The notes under the pieces: model-generated
What the model was told of the DNA's origin: nothing
Database searches by the model: none
What the model saw: only the letters and a program-made list of their open reading frames with translations
Made by a program: the position numbers and the translations under genes
Origin: Anoplopoma fimbria
Taxonomy: Eukaryota > Chordata > Actinopteri > Perciformes > Anoplopomatidae
Direction of reading: 5' to 3'
NCBI RefSeq assembly: GCF_027596085.1
Contig: NC_072453.1
Location: 4,876,448 to 4,940,447, forward strand
DNA length: 64,000 nt
Shown: positions 52,503-64,000 of the stretch, piece after piece
Numbering within the stretch: position 1 is the stretch's first letter
Layout of the letters: the number at the start of each line of letters is the position of its first letter

Positions 52503-55500
52503 GATGAGGAAAAAGATGGAGAGTGAGTAAAAAGGAAAAAATAAAAATAAAGAAGGTGACAGGTGCTGTGACAACGAGGGAGTCAGTTTAATTGCTGTGA
52601 CAACCTCACCAGCTGGGTTTAAAACAGGAGCTGGGAGGAGAGGAGCCACCGAGAGGCTGATGGGGACTGAACAACGCCCAGTAATCTACCAGAGAAGCTC
52701 CTATTATCTGCTGCGCTGTCTCAGAGCCGCGAGAGCCCGATCCCCGGGGTACCGCTTGAGCCCTCTCGTCAGACACACACGTGCACAACACACACACAGG
52801 TAAATCCACAACTACACACAAGGAGAACAACCAAGAGACAGACAGATACTCTAACAAGCAGAGAGGCACAAATGCAGCCATGCAGACAGACAGGTAGACG
52901 TGCAGACAGTCAGTTGGAGGCGGGCAGACAGGCAGGAGGGCAGGTCGGCTACACGCTCAGGCACCCAATGTCCCCGAGCAGCTCGAGATATTGCTGCTCC
53001 ACTGAACAGCATAATGACAGTCTCTTCTACTTCACATGGGCCGGCCGATGTGAAAATCTACTCATAGTCCTTCTTTGCTTCTATTTCATCAGGAGAATAC
53101 ACTGTGGCGGGGCTCAAAGTGGAGCAAACACGGGAGTAAATGACTGCAGGGCTTAAGGATAGGACATTTATTTTTGGTTAAGCAAACTGATTCGAGGGCG
53201 GGTTGCTTTGGATTGTGTTTACATGACGGTAAATTAACCGAAATGTTCAGTTCCTCTGTTTGAGCAGTTATGCCGGCAGCAGCGCGTCAGGGTTTGTGCA
53301 ATGCAGATCTATCCTCAGATGAAACACTTACTACCCTCCGTGGGAAAGCTTATGAACATTTCTTGCTTGTCATTGCTATGGCTACTTGGTCAAACCGGCT
53401 CTAACGTTTGAATTTTAGCTCTGGATTCCCTCTGGATTCCATCTTACACATGCAAAAACCACACACGCACTTACAATGAGTCACTCGTTCAGTCACTCCT
53501 CATTTCGTTATCCAGATGATTCACAGGGAAATTATATCATCTGGCGCAATGATGCAGACTCCTGAGTGTGATAGCGTGTTTTATTTGGCCTGATAGGATG
53601 GCAATTAGCCACGTAATGGATGGGCAGCCTATCATACAAGGCTTATTAAACAGGCATTCAGGCTACAGTAATTGGTTTTTTTAGTTCAGAGAGCCAACCA
53701 ACCGGTTTTTGGTTCAAGGTGCAGAAAATATTGGGACTGTACGGCTCGCCTTGTTTTTTATCATGTCTTTTCATTTTATATTTTTTATTTTATCACTGCA
53801 GCCCTGTTTACCTGAAGCTATATTTGCTTACATGATGTATTTCTCAGAAGAAAAGTCTGAGCTGTGAAATTAATCAATTAGGCTGTAACCACAGAAAGGC
53901 GAATGTAACTTTTTCTCTGCTTTGTTTGAATAAAAACGAAATTCTGTGCACAATGCCTGAAGGCTTTTATTTTTCATTTTCAAGATTGCATAGTGGCTAT
54001 TGTGGTTTTTAAATTACAGTGGTTGCAGGATAGTGTGTGTTTTTTTGTGCAGCACCGACTCAAACTTTTAATGCACTATTCATTAATGTGCTTCTTCAGC
54101 AGATAGTGCGGTGAAGATAACCTCAGTCACTCACAGCTATGCCTCCTCTCCTTTTGGAAGGGAACCGAAAAAGACAAGAAAGCAATTATATCTCTACCGC
54201 CACACTCGTTTTCAGGTACTCTCTCTCTCTCCCTCTCTCTCGCTCTCTTTGGTCTTCCAGGCTGATGACAAATGGAGGAAGAGGAGCAGAGCTGCAGGTG
54301 CTGATGGTGTGTGTGATGATGGTGGTGGGTGAGGGGGAGCGAGATCATGCTTCATTTCAGCTCATGTTATGGTGGAGGAGCGGCGCTGACCACAAGCACT
54401 AACAGTTTTTAGGGCTTTTAGCTTCCACTCTACTCTCCGAAAATCAGACTTAATGGCTACATTTTAGAGTGACGCTGCAGGCCGGTCATACTCTGCTTCC
54501 TGAGATGTTTTTCTGGTTGAGCTGTGCAACGTTCCTGCCCCGCAACTGACCCTTTAACGGAGTGTCTCTGTACCCACAAATAGACCAGCTAAAGGGTCTG
54601 TTCACCTGAATTATGAAATAAAACATATTTTTACCATCAGAGTGTGTGTCATCATGGCCAAATGTGGTCCTGAAGAAACCTATGTGTCAGTTCGTCTGTC
54701 TGTGTAGCTGAGATCAAAATGAAGGCCGAGTTCCAAGATGGGTGTGGTCCAAGCAAGGGTGCCTGAAGTATGAAGTTGGGAATGGGACATTGGTCGCCCC
54801 ATTTTACCCTCCTGGACCTCTTTTGTTGTCGCCACTGTGTTCATCCCATTGTAAAGTCGTCTTAAATCCTAATTCCCTTTAATGTAATCTCATATATGTC
54901 TGTATACATTTGAAATTTTGAGAGAAATTGAAATACAATTTCTTTTTCTATGACAGAAGTAAATAAAGGTTCACACAGATTTTTTTTCACTGGTACACTA
55001 AGAGTATTTTGTCCAAACTGTAATTAACAATAATGTAATTTATTTCTCACCAGTATAAGCGCCTCCTACAAATAGTTCACCAGGAGGTGTGAATTGTTTT
55101 TCATTGGTACAATATCTGTAATATTGCTAAAATTTGTTGGACCAGCACCAAAAGTACAAAACCAGCACTCTGTGGGCCCAGTGAAAAAGGGAGAAATGTC
55201 TTGTAATAACATTCATAGGCTTTGCAGTATGAGGTTTATTTAGACAGTGGTGCACCAAAGATGTTGACAATGTGTCTCCTAGCAAAGCCAGCTCTCAGAT
55301 GTCTATCAACCACTGCCATGAGAAACACCCACCCAGAGGATTAAAGCTTAGAGGCTTTTCCAAAAAATACGACCACATTTTTTTAATTGTCTTCTGAAGA
55401 AAATTAAAATTGGTACCATTTCTTTGGTAGGAATTAGTTTCAATGCAAACTGTTCACACTGAGGTCTGTGGATTATTCCAGGTAATGGGGATATTGTTTG

Positions 55501-56954
55501 TGGTATGACTCATTAATGCTGAAGTTTTGGTGAATTGACCATTTAGTTATGTTTTCAAAATGAATAGCAATAGCATTTGTAATAGTGGTATATGGTGGTA
55601 AGATGTCTTATAACAACAGCTCTATATTTATATAGTCATAAACATGATCATAATTCCTTTCAAGGTCAAGTTTCCCATTGTTTAACCCATTCTCCATTAA
55701 GGTTTATAAGTTCTTCTGAACATCAACGTGCTCTCTGAGACCATAATGTCTGGAGAGTGAGGTTATAGCTTGTCATTACGTCTCCATGGCAGCTCATTGT
55801 CTGCTTCGAGTAAGGATGTATTGTTATAGACTGAATGTTCCTCTCAGACAGCGGCAGGATATGACCATCATACTGCTGATCCTGAAAACGCATTCACAAC
55901 CTTGAGAGAGCGTGACAGACATTCAGAGTGGAGGTGTGGCAGCACAGAAGACCAGAAAGAAACTGTCCCCTGAAAGCCCCATAGTGTATGGTGATACTGA
56001 GCAACTGTGACACTTGACCTCGTGAAGCATTTCAATCATTCATCGTGATCATTGTTCTTTTAGGACACAATAGAGCAGTTTGACAGCAACTTCTTCGGGT
56101 GTGTAGACATTGCTGCCAGTTCAGCTCCTACTTGTTTTCCTTCTGATGTGATTTGCCTTGTTTGTACCTGCCAAACAAGATTGATCCCATTCTTTCTTAA
56201 GAGGAGCTGTAAACATTTAAGGAACACCCATATCCAGGATGCAGAATTTCTGAGCAGACTCTTGTCCCTCTAAGATGAACCTGTGATTTTGTGCTAAACA
56301 AATAAACTTGACTTAACAGTTGGCTATGGAGGCATAAAACAAAAAAAGGTACTTAGGGTAGGATTGGGTACTTAAGATTCTAAATACATCCTAAGATGAC
56401 ATGCCTGTGTTATTTAGTCCTTGGCCCCTTTTGTAAAAGGCCTTTTATTCATTCTACATGTACACACAGACAAGCCAGAAGCCTGCTTTCTCTACACTTT
56501 AAAGCCACAAGTATTGATAAGCTCAGCTAGCTTGGCTACTTTTGAATTTTGTTACAAACAAGCTGAAACAAAAGCAGTTGGTGTAGTCTAACTGTTTAGT
56601 TTGCCACATATCTTCAAATTTGGCAAATTCTTATAAATTGAACCTGCTGGCTGAGACAAAGCGGCCCCTTTTTTTTCTACCAGCGATACCTGCAGGCAGA
56701 GAATCACATCAGCAGAGGGAGGTAGACAGGATGATTGACTGATACTGACTGATGTCTGTCCTCTTCAGGACTTATCTAGAACTAATCATATTGACATTTT
56801 AGATTTGTTTCCAGCTAAATTTTGAGCTTAAATAAGTTTTCTGTTGTAAACATCACTGTTGTTGCTCTAGATATGTTACATAAAGATAAATCTGGCGTGT
56901 TTTTCATGTAACCTAAGTTGTCATTTTCTTATTTGGCCCAGTGAATGTGTATAT

Positions 56955-57165
56955 TTTTTGAAAAACATTGTATTTTATGTCTGCATCTGCCAGTGGGCCA
57001 TCATGATAACAGTAGGCAGTTATACTATTTTATTTCCACTACAGGAGCAACTTGGTATTCTCAGGAAATAAGGCAAAAATAATATATATGTGCACACATC
57101 TGTATCAGCCAAAATGAACTGGAAAATATCGGTATATCAGATGGCAGCAAAAATGTAATATCATG
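56955..57165. repeat. Probable interspersed repeat family G, degraded
   Basis: ATTTTATGTCTGCATCTGCC, GTGGGCCATCATGATAACAG, ATTCTCAGGAAATAAGGCAA and AAAATATCGGTATATCAGAT follow one another in an order I remember from a percomorph repeat ending in ATCGG-type sequence. There is no second copy in the window to confirm it. Both ends are uncertain. Confidence 0.45.
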
Positions 57166-58136
57166 AATTCTTAATCCGTAGCACAGCAGATATCAAACTT
57201 TTTTGATTTCTCCACATGCTGACACGGTGTTCATGTGGCTCTAATAAGAGCAGTATGCTGCATTTAAAGAGTTTAGAGGATGGTGGCTTTTTCTATGAAA
57301 CTTCCTAAACCAAATACACAAGAGTAAAAGTTTATGGAATGGATTAAACTAGGTGTTTATCTGCTGCATATGTCCCGCTAACTGTAACTGCTGGCATTAT
57401 TTCCAAAGACTAGACGTGTGTCACCATCTATCTTTTATTTCTAGGTATTTTATATATCATCAGCTGGTGAGGATGATGCCTTTTCTCTGAGACATGTATC
57501 TTTACTTTTGCGTTTTATCATGTGTGCAGTCATCAAACGCACATTGAAGACACTTTTACAAACCCAAATCATCGAAACATTGAAGTCAGTTTGCAACCAG
57601 CTACAGAGTTTTAGCATTAGCTTACTCTTAATTTCAGCTGAAAAAATTCCATGGTTGTTGGCTGGAAATGTGAAGCTGCTATTTAATTCTGTGTGAAATC
57701 AAAGACATATAGTTTTAAAAATGAGAATTTTCAGTGATAAATCTGGTGCCCTTGTCATTGTAAACTGTAGACAATTCATTGAGTTTTTAGTGAGTCCTGT
57801 ACACACAAACTAATGTAGCTCATGACTGAGATTACAATGTGACTTCGTTGGTGAACACTCATAATAATGAAAAATGTTTTCTGCCAGCTTTGCAAGCAGC
57901 GGAGGATGCTTGTTGAGCTGCACTCTGGAGAAGAATCAGCCTGTTTGATGCTGAAGATTGCTGAATGCATTTCATTCAAACAGATGCTGCATGCCATACT
58001 GTCGAATACAAAGCATTTATCCGACAGCAGCCCCACGTTAAAGATTGTACAAGATATCATACACTTGTACATGTAACAGGAGCCGATTGCTTTTCATATC
58101 TGCTCTGACAGTGCAGCGATATTCTGCTCCTCTTCG

Positions 58137-58140
<4 letters not shown>

Positions 58141-58192
<52 letters not shown>
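58141..58192. repeat. (GA)n microsatellite
   Basis: This is a pure GA run of about 26 units. It is followed by pyrimidine runs of opposite sense at 58268 and 58524. Confidence 0.97.
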
Positions 58193-58193
<1 letters not shown>

Positions 58194-58267
58194 GGCTGGA
58201 AGACCGACTTTCTTATTGAAAGGATTTAGGAAAGCTGAAACAATGACTAAATTAAAGCGATAGCCTT

Positions 58268-58335
58268 TTCTCTCTCTCTCTCTCTCTCTCCCTCCCTGGC
58301 TCCTCCACTCCTCTCTCATCTCTCTCTTTCCCTCT
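58268..58335. repeat. (TC)n pyrimidine tract
   Basis: TC units to about 58291 are followed by an impure CT-rich tract. Confidence 0.85.
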
Positions 58336-58520
58336 ATCATCTTTCAATCTCTGTCTCTCTGTTTTTCTGATTGATACACCCATTTCACAAAGATTTCACG
58401 CCTGAGAAATCCCAAATGGGTCTCCTCTCATGACAAACAGATCAATTTTTATAGACTTGAAAGTTGCTGGTCTCGAAAATTGTTTGACTATCTTCAAGAC
58501 ACCGCAGACTTTTGTGGCAG

Positions 58521-58523
<3 letters not shown>

Positions 58524-58563
<40 letters not shown>

Positions 58564-58570
58564 TCCCTCT
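58524..58570. repeat. (TC)n microsatellite
   Basis: This TC run ends in CCCTCTCCCTCTC. Confidence 0.95.
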
Positions 58571-59115
58571 CAGGGCTTTCTCTGAGTCATGGTCTTCATT
58601 CACTGCTGTTGTGTCGGTGTCATAAACCATTTATGAAGTTGCTAATAACCGTCGCCTCCCAGATACATTTCAGACAATCGTTTACACTCAGATGATTCCG
58701 CAAAGGTGAACTACAAAGAATCGTCAAAGGGGCCAGAATGCTGCATATTGAGGAGGTTGAAACATTGTTAAATATGCTGACACAAAGACCGACATGATAT
58801 GCTTCATGGTCTGGAGGAATGTAGTGTAAACAGCAGGTGGCTGAGCCTCGGAGCACTGTGGCTGCTGCTGCAAAAAACAGATTCTTCTAAGAGATCCACC
58901 TGCCTCTTTGAGATAACTTTGGCAGAGTGGAGTCACACTTTAGCCTTCTAACACACACACACAGACACACACGCACACACACACACCCACTCACAGCTCC
59001 AAACCCGCATGCACTGCACGAGAAATGCTCGAATGCAAACACACGAATTATGAGCACAAAAGATGCGTGCACAAACACATTCATATGCATGCATGTGTGT
59101 CTGCCAGCGTACACA

Positions 59116-59140
59116 AACACACACACACACACACACACAC
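59116..59140. repeat. (AC)n microsatellite
   Basis: This is a short pure AC run. An impure AC-rich tract lies at 58951-58985. Confidence 0.9.
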
Positions 59141-59331
59141 AAAAAACAATGTAATTAAAAATGCCCGTGTCTCCACCTGCAGTGATATTCTTCAGAGCAG
59201 ATTTCCACTGTGAGCAGAGCAGTCATGTCTCTGAAAAGCGCTTTGATCACAGCAGGATCTTGCGGTGGCAAGGTGAGAAGCACATTTACATCTCATTCAA
59301 AGAGTACACAGCAAGGTGAGCCTGCGTACTG

Positions 59332-59442
<111 letters not shown>

Positions 59443-61926
59443 TGCTTTTCACTTCCTATATCAGGTCTCCTCTCTTGCGTGTGTATGCATGTGTGTCTGA
59501 ACCAAACCCAACAGGTTTTAAGGAATATTTCTTTTTTACAATATGATTTAATTCATGTATGCATTGGGAGTATAGGAAGGTAAAAACTCCTCTCCCAGCA
59601 GGCCTTATAGGATAGGATGCAGTTGTTTGTTTTCGGCCTCACTATCTTCCTGAAATTTTATAACCGTATCGGTTGGTTATTCTTTTGCAAGCAAAGTAGT
59701 TTTTGCAAAGTTGGCACTTTCCTCTACTGCCATGGTGCCAACTTTTCCTACCACTTCAGACTGCATACTCAGTTGTTTTCTGATCAGAAAAAGTGCCCTG
59801 TAGAAAAAAGCCCTGGTTTATACAGGCTCAAATGACTTACCTTATTTAAATACTAACAGCTTAATGAATTAAATATGGACAAGGTCTAATGAAAATGAGA
59901 CATATTCCTAATATTAACGTGGCATTTTTTCAGGATCTTACTCAAGCGCATTTTTGTGCCCTTGCTATTTCTCACCCTGTTTGACGGCATACATTTAACA
60001 CAAATACATCCTAATTCTGACTCCACCTGTGAGCACCAGACCGAGTCAAAGCGCTAGTGTGTTTTCGTGTGTGACGGTTTGCAGAATGTGAGCAAACCAC
60101 AATTTTCAGCGCTGCAATTGTCCATCTGTCTGACTAACAGGACTTTTTCGACACAAGAGACGACAGAGGCATTGAGTGTGTATGTTTGTGCGCTACGGAT
60201 GACATCATTTACAAGTCTACTAAATCCAGAGCAGGCAGCCACATAAGCAGCCTGAGTGGTGGATTGTGCTCCGGAGGGCAATGACTCGTAACACCTGATG
60301 GGGGGGGGCAGTAAGTGGAAGGACAAGTTGAGTTTGATTCAGCTGTCGTCTTACAGGGGAGCAGCTCTGCTTGCTGAGATCTTAAAATCTTCAAGTCTTC
60401 AATTCATGCTTTGGTTTTGTTTGCATCTAAACTTTTGGTATTTTGCATTCATCTCAGGCAAATATACAAATTCAGCGAAAAAGGTGCAATGATTTGAAGT
60501 TTACAAGAGGGAAATAAAGATGGGCGGACCAGTCAGCTAACCAGCTAAATGAAGGAGGAAGTTATGATGCGGTTTTACCTGGCAGAAGGAGCAGGTGCAG
60601 AACCCTGTGGTGGCCATCTGCAGCCATCCAGGTCTAATCAGACCAGGTAATGATGCACCGCTCAGTTTGTCCAATCCCAGACGGGCCGAAAACAGGTGAG
60701 TCTGATTAATCAGGAAGCAGCTACACAGCTCTGATAAACACCAAGCAGAAGAAAAAATCATATCACTCCGTGATTGTTGTCAGCTGGACAGGATGTAGCT
60801 CATTCACCCTTAATCATTTCTGAAATATGTCCCTGTTAGCATGCATTAAAATGTCTTCAAAGAGTTTTGTGGTTGTGGAGTGGTTTTGTCTTTTGTTTTG
60901 AAGCATAACTTTGGAACATTTCTGATAATATTCTCCCATCATGCAAGTTGGTTCCGACAAAAATCTCATCAACTGCTTCACAAGCCACTGACACCCGATA
61001 CTGTCCTTCAAGGCCAAAGGCGCAGCACAAGTCACACACATCTTGTTTTTTCAGCACATTTCTTCTCATATTGTAATGAGATACATACAGAATGAGGCTG
61101 AGGTTATTTTTATATAAAGCACGTCTCCAAGGGTGACAGCCTACATGGCATATCAACAGTGATTCATTTTTAAAATATTTATCAGTTTATCCATGACCTG
61201 ACAAGAGCCGAGGCAGTGGTCAATGTTCAAAGGCATATCTCATTACAGAGCTGACATCAATATGTTGAGGAGATGTGGCTTCTTATTGATTTTTGTGCTG
61301 TATTGGAGAGATGTGCACACCGGCATGCCAGGCTATGAGCAGGCAAATGTCAATGATTTGGTCAGAATCGACTGGTGTGATGGAGAAAGGTGGAAAAAAT
61401 AAGGAACAGGTCGGAAAAAAAAATATTCGACAGTGCACATGGATCAGACATGAAAACACAGATCAGGATAATGGTTGGTGTACAAACATACAAATAAGAT
61501 AGTGAAGGGTAAGACGCAGGAAATTAAGCAACATGTCACACATCTCATTTCCTGGTGAGGTGTGTCTGTTCATTTGGAAAAAGGCTGAAAATGTGCATCA
61601 TTTTCTTTTCCACTACAGGACCAATGACATATGTGAACAATAAAAAACTAACGCATGTCCAAAAAAGATTTAATGATGCACTTCACCACAGAAAGATAAC
61701 ATGGACTAATTCTGTGATCCTCCATCTGATTATGGATCACCTAAAGATATGTTGGCACATATCGTCTCTCTTACAAAATGTTTTAAAGCTACCCTGCAGA
61801 GTTTGGTACCACTAGTAGGGCTGTGGAGTAAACAGAGTGCAGTATATACAATTTCAAAATGTGGCTTTGCAAATGTTTTACGAGGAGTCAAGTGCAGTCT
61901 ATACACTACAGGGCACCTTTAACATT

Positions 61927-62362
61927 TTAAAGGAATAGTTCACCCATAAAAAATGTACATCAGTTACACACCCCATGTTGCCTTGAATTCTTGAAGAAAA
62001 CTTTGTTTTTCTTTATGAATTGTAGAAAAGTGGGGCCGCCTTTAACAACAGCAAACCTATACCAAAACATCTGTTTACAGACTCTCACACAACTCATTTG
62101 GTATAATCCAAGTCTCATTTATCCAGTCATATGCTCAGCACTTCCCAAACACATGCATCTTCGCTAAAACCGTATCATCGGACAAGAAGCACCTCTGTGT
62201 AAGCGTGAGACTGTTCATGCATCAATGTGTGTTCAATTCATCAAGAATTTTCTAGTTGTTTTTTTGAATCTCCGTTCAACGTGGAGGCATGTGAGCAAAA
62301 ACAACATTTTCTTCAAGAATAAAATTGAAACAAGGGGTGAGTTATTGATATACAAATGTTCA
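61927..62362. mobile_element. Long-inverted-repeat MITE, family D, copy 2
   Basis: It starts TTAAAGGAATAGTTCACCCA. The left arm GAATTCTTGAAGAAAACTTT is mirrored on the right by ACATTTTCTTCAAGAATAAA. The central block ACTTCCCAAACACATGCATC then TTCGCTAAAACCGTATCATC closely matches the copy at 9853-10270. The two copies differ by many substitutions and by insertions such as the segment at 62180-62235, so both are old. The right terminus is lost at about the same point in both. Confidence 0.75.
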
Positions 62363-62405
62363 TATAACCATCTTTAGCGATGAAGGTAGTATGTTGCCGC
62401 ATTAT

Positions 62406-62408
<3 letters not shown>

Positions 62409-62471
<63 letters not shown>

Positions 62472-62532
62472 GTAAGTATGTATGTATGTAAGCATGAATG
62501 AATACGTATGTATGAATGTATTTATATATACA

Positions 62533-62566
<34 letters not shown>
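62409..62566. repeat. Compound (TATG)n / (AC)n microsatellite
   Basis: TATG units run from about 62413, with AAGT and CATG variants after 62470. They are followed by TATATATACACAA and a pure AC run at about 62536-62566. The array starts about 50 bp after the family D MITE at 61927-62362. Confidence 0.95.
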
Positions 62567-62568
<2 letters not shown>

Positions 62569-63617
62569 TATATACTATATCTCTCGGTACCTCCATGTCC
62601 GCTGTGGAGATTGGTGGTACGGTCCCTCACGTGCAGGAGGAGAAAGGAGACGAGGAGCATCAAAATTGGAATTCCTCTAGTTTATATCTGTAGGTGCAGA
62701 GGTCTGGAAGGAAAAGGAGAGTGTAGGTTGTGACACAAATTATGAATAGTGCTTTTTTTTCCTTTTTTACAAGTCACAGAAGAAACTATTTTCACAGGTA
62801 TAGGATTATGGGAAAAATGGAATATAAGCTTTCACTGAATCCTCCCTGCATTGTTCATACATGGATATCATTATTGTGCAGATACGACTGCTCTCCATTT
62901 TCCAACGATTTTCTGTCCTCGTTGGTGCATAACAAGCCTTCCATTATCTCCCTGAAACTCTAGAGCTCGACCATAAACGACAATTTGGCCGATCAATGCG
63001 GTAATTTCATACAGGAATATACGAGGAGTTACAAATGGGGTTATGGAGGAGGGGAGTGCGTGGGGAGCGATGTCACATTTTATCCCCAAGACACAGGGAT
63101 AAAAGCAGACATCACATGATCTGTCTGGCTGGAGGTGCGGAGTATCAGTAGGAAAAATGGACAACTGGACTTTTATCCGCTGGCTGTGATGATGGTAAGG
63201 ATGCTGATGGAGGTTCAAGGACGACTGCGAGAGAGTGGGGACTGAAAAGAGGCGGGGCGGGTGGGGCTGATGCAAAAAACAGGAATGGGGACGTACTGTA
63301 TGCAAGAGAACAGAGCAGAAGAGATAAAAGAAACATAACGAGAGTGAAAAAAGGAAGAGACAGGTGCCTCAATAGCGACTGTTCTTTAAACATTTACCTG
63401 GGCCTGCCTATGCTGAGGGGAGAAATGGCTGTTTGATTCCATTACACTTCTATTACAGCTGTAGTTAATGGCTGTGTCACAGTCTATTAACTGCATTCAT
63501 CTTTGCCTCTGATATATAACAGGACATCAGCGTTGAACAAAGACAGATGACTGTGGCTCCCCGCTTCGCCCCGTTACAACTCACACCTTATTTCCATGCA
63601 CGGGATGAGGTGGAGGA

Positions 63618-63758
<141 letters not shown>

Positions 63759-64000
63759 AAGACATTCAGCACAAACACAGGTGAAATATGTGTGGCCCTA
63801 CATTCTAATATAGTGTAAACACAGTAATACAGACATTCATCTTTCTGTCCTCTCCACACTAACAAAGCAGTGACAGCCAGCAGTCTAGTGTGATAAACGC
63901 CAACAGAGGGATGGTTTGAATCTAAATATGTCAGTATCTGTGGGATCAGAACACATGACTGGCACGTATATTCAGCTTTGCTGGAAGAGAGATATGCAGT

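Noticed and set aside
58038..58340. Arg-Glu / Ser-Leu repeat frames
   Set aside because: They are products of the GA/TC microsatellites.

Overview
The window is vertebrate nuclear DNA, most likely from a ray-finned (teleost) fish. Three things point there: spliced vertebrate coding exons, very long (AC)n/(TG)n microsatellites, and a set of interspersed repeats that I recognise from memory as common in percomorph (perch-like) fishes. The species cannot be named from the sequence, and no database was searched.

Only one protein-coding gene is recognisable. On the minus strand, three consecutive exons (29261-28750, 28548-28373, 24956-24878) encode the first 256 residues of FAM20C, the Golgi/secretory-pathway casein kinase. 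All splice sites are GT/AG, the phases agree (2, 1, 2), and the translation matches vertebrate FAM20C in the N-terminal signal anchor, the WPNKHTLRILQDF block, the [15 protein letters not shown] block and the GGTQLK...ALFKPMK ATP-binding segment. The remaining exons (rest of the N-lobe, catalytic Asp and metal-binding region) are not seen; they should lie beyond position 1. The third intron therefore covers at least the first 24.9 kb of the window. Which teleost fam20c co-orthologue this is cannot be decided here.

Layout: 1-24877 is intron 3, filled with decayed transposons (several MITE families, pieces of non-LTR retrotransposon) and microsatellites. 24878-29261 is the exon cluster. About 29262-30400 is the 5' leader and probable promoter: CpG-richer, with CCAAT boxes in both orientations and three long A/T homopolymers. 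30400-64000 is upstream sequence with no gene that I can support. It holds a hAT element with flanking target-site duplication and a transposase C-terminal remnant, a TTAA-flanked MITE, a nested repeat insertion, further MITE copies and five of the six dinucleotide arrays longer than 100 bp.

I found no CRISPR array, prokaryotic operon, rRNA, convincing tRNA or new multi-gene system. The observations most worth checking are the in-frame upstream extension of fam20c exon 1, the facing (AC)n and (TG)n arrays near 38 kb, the homopolymer-flanked promoter, and the transposon copies that can be paired or dated within the window.
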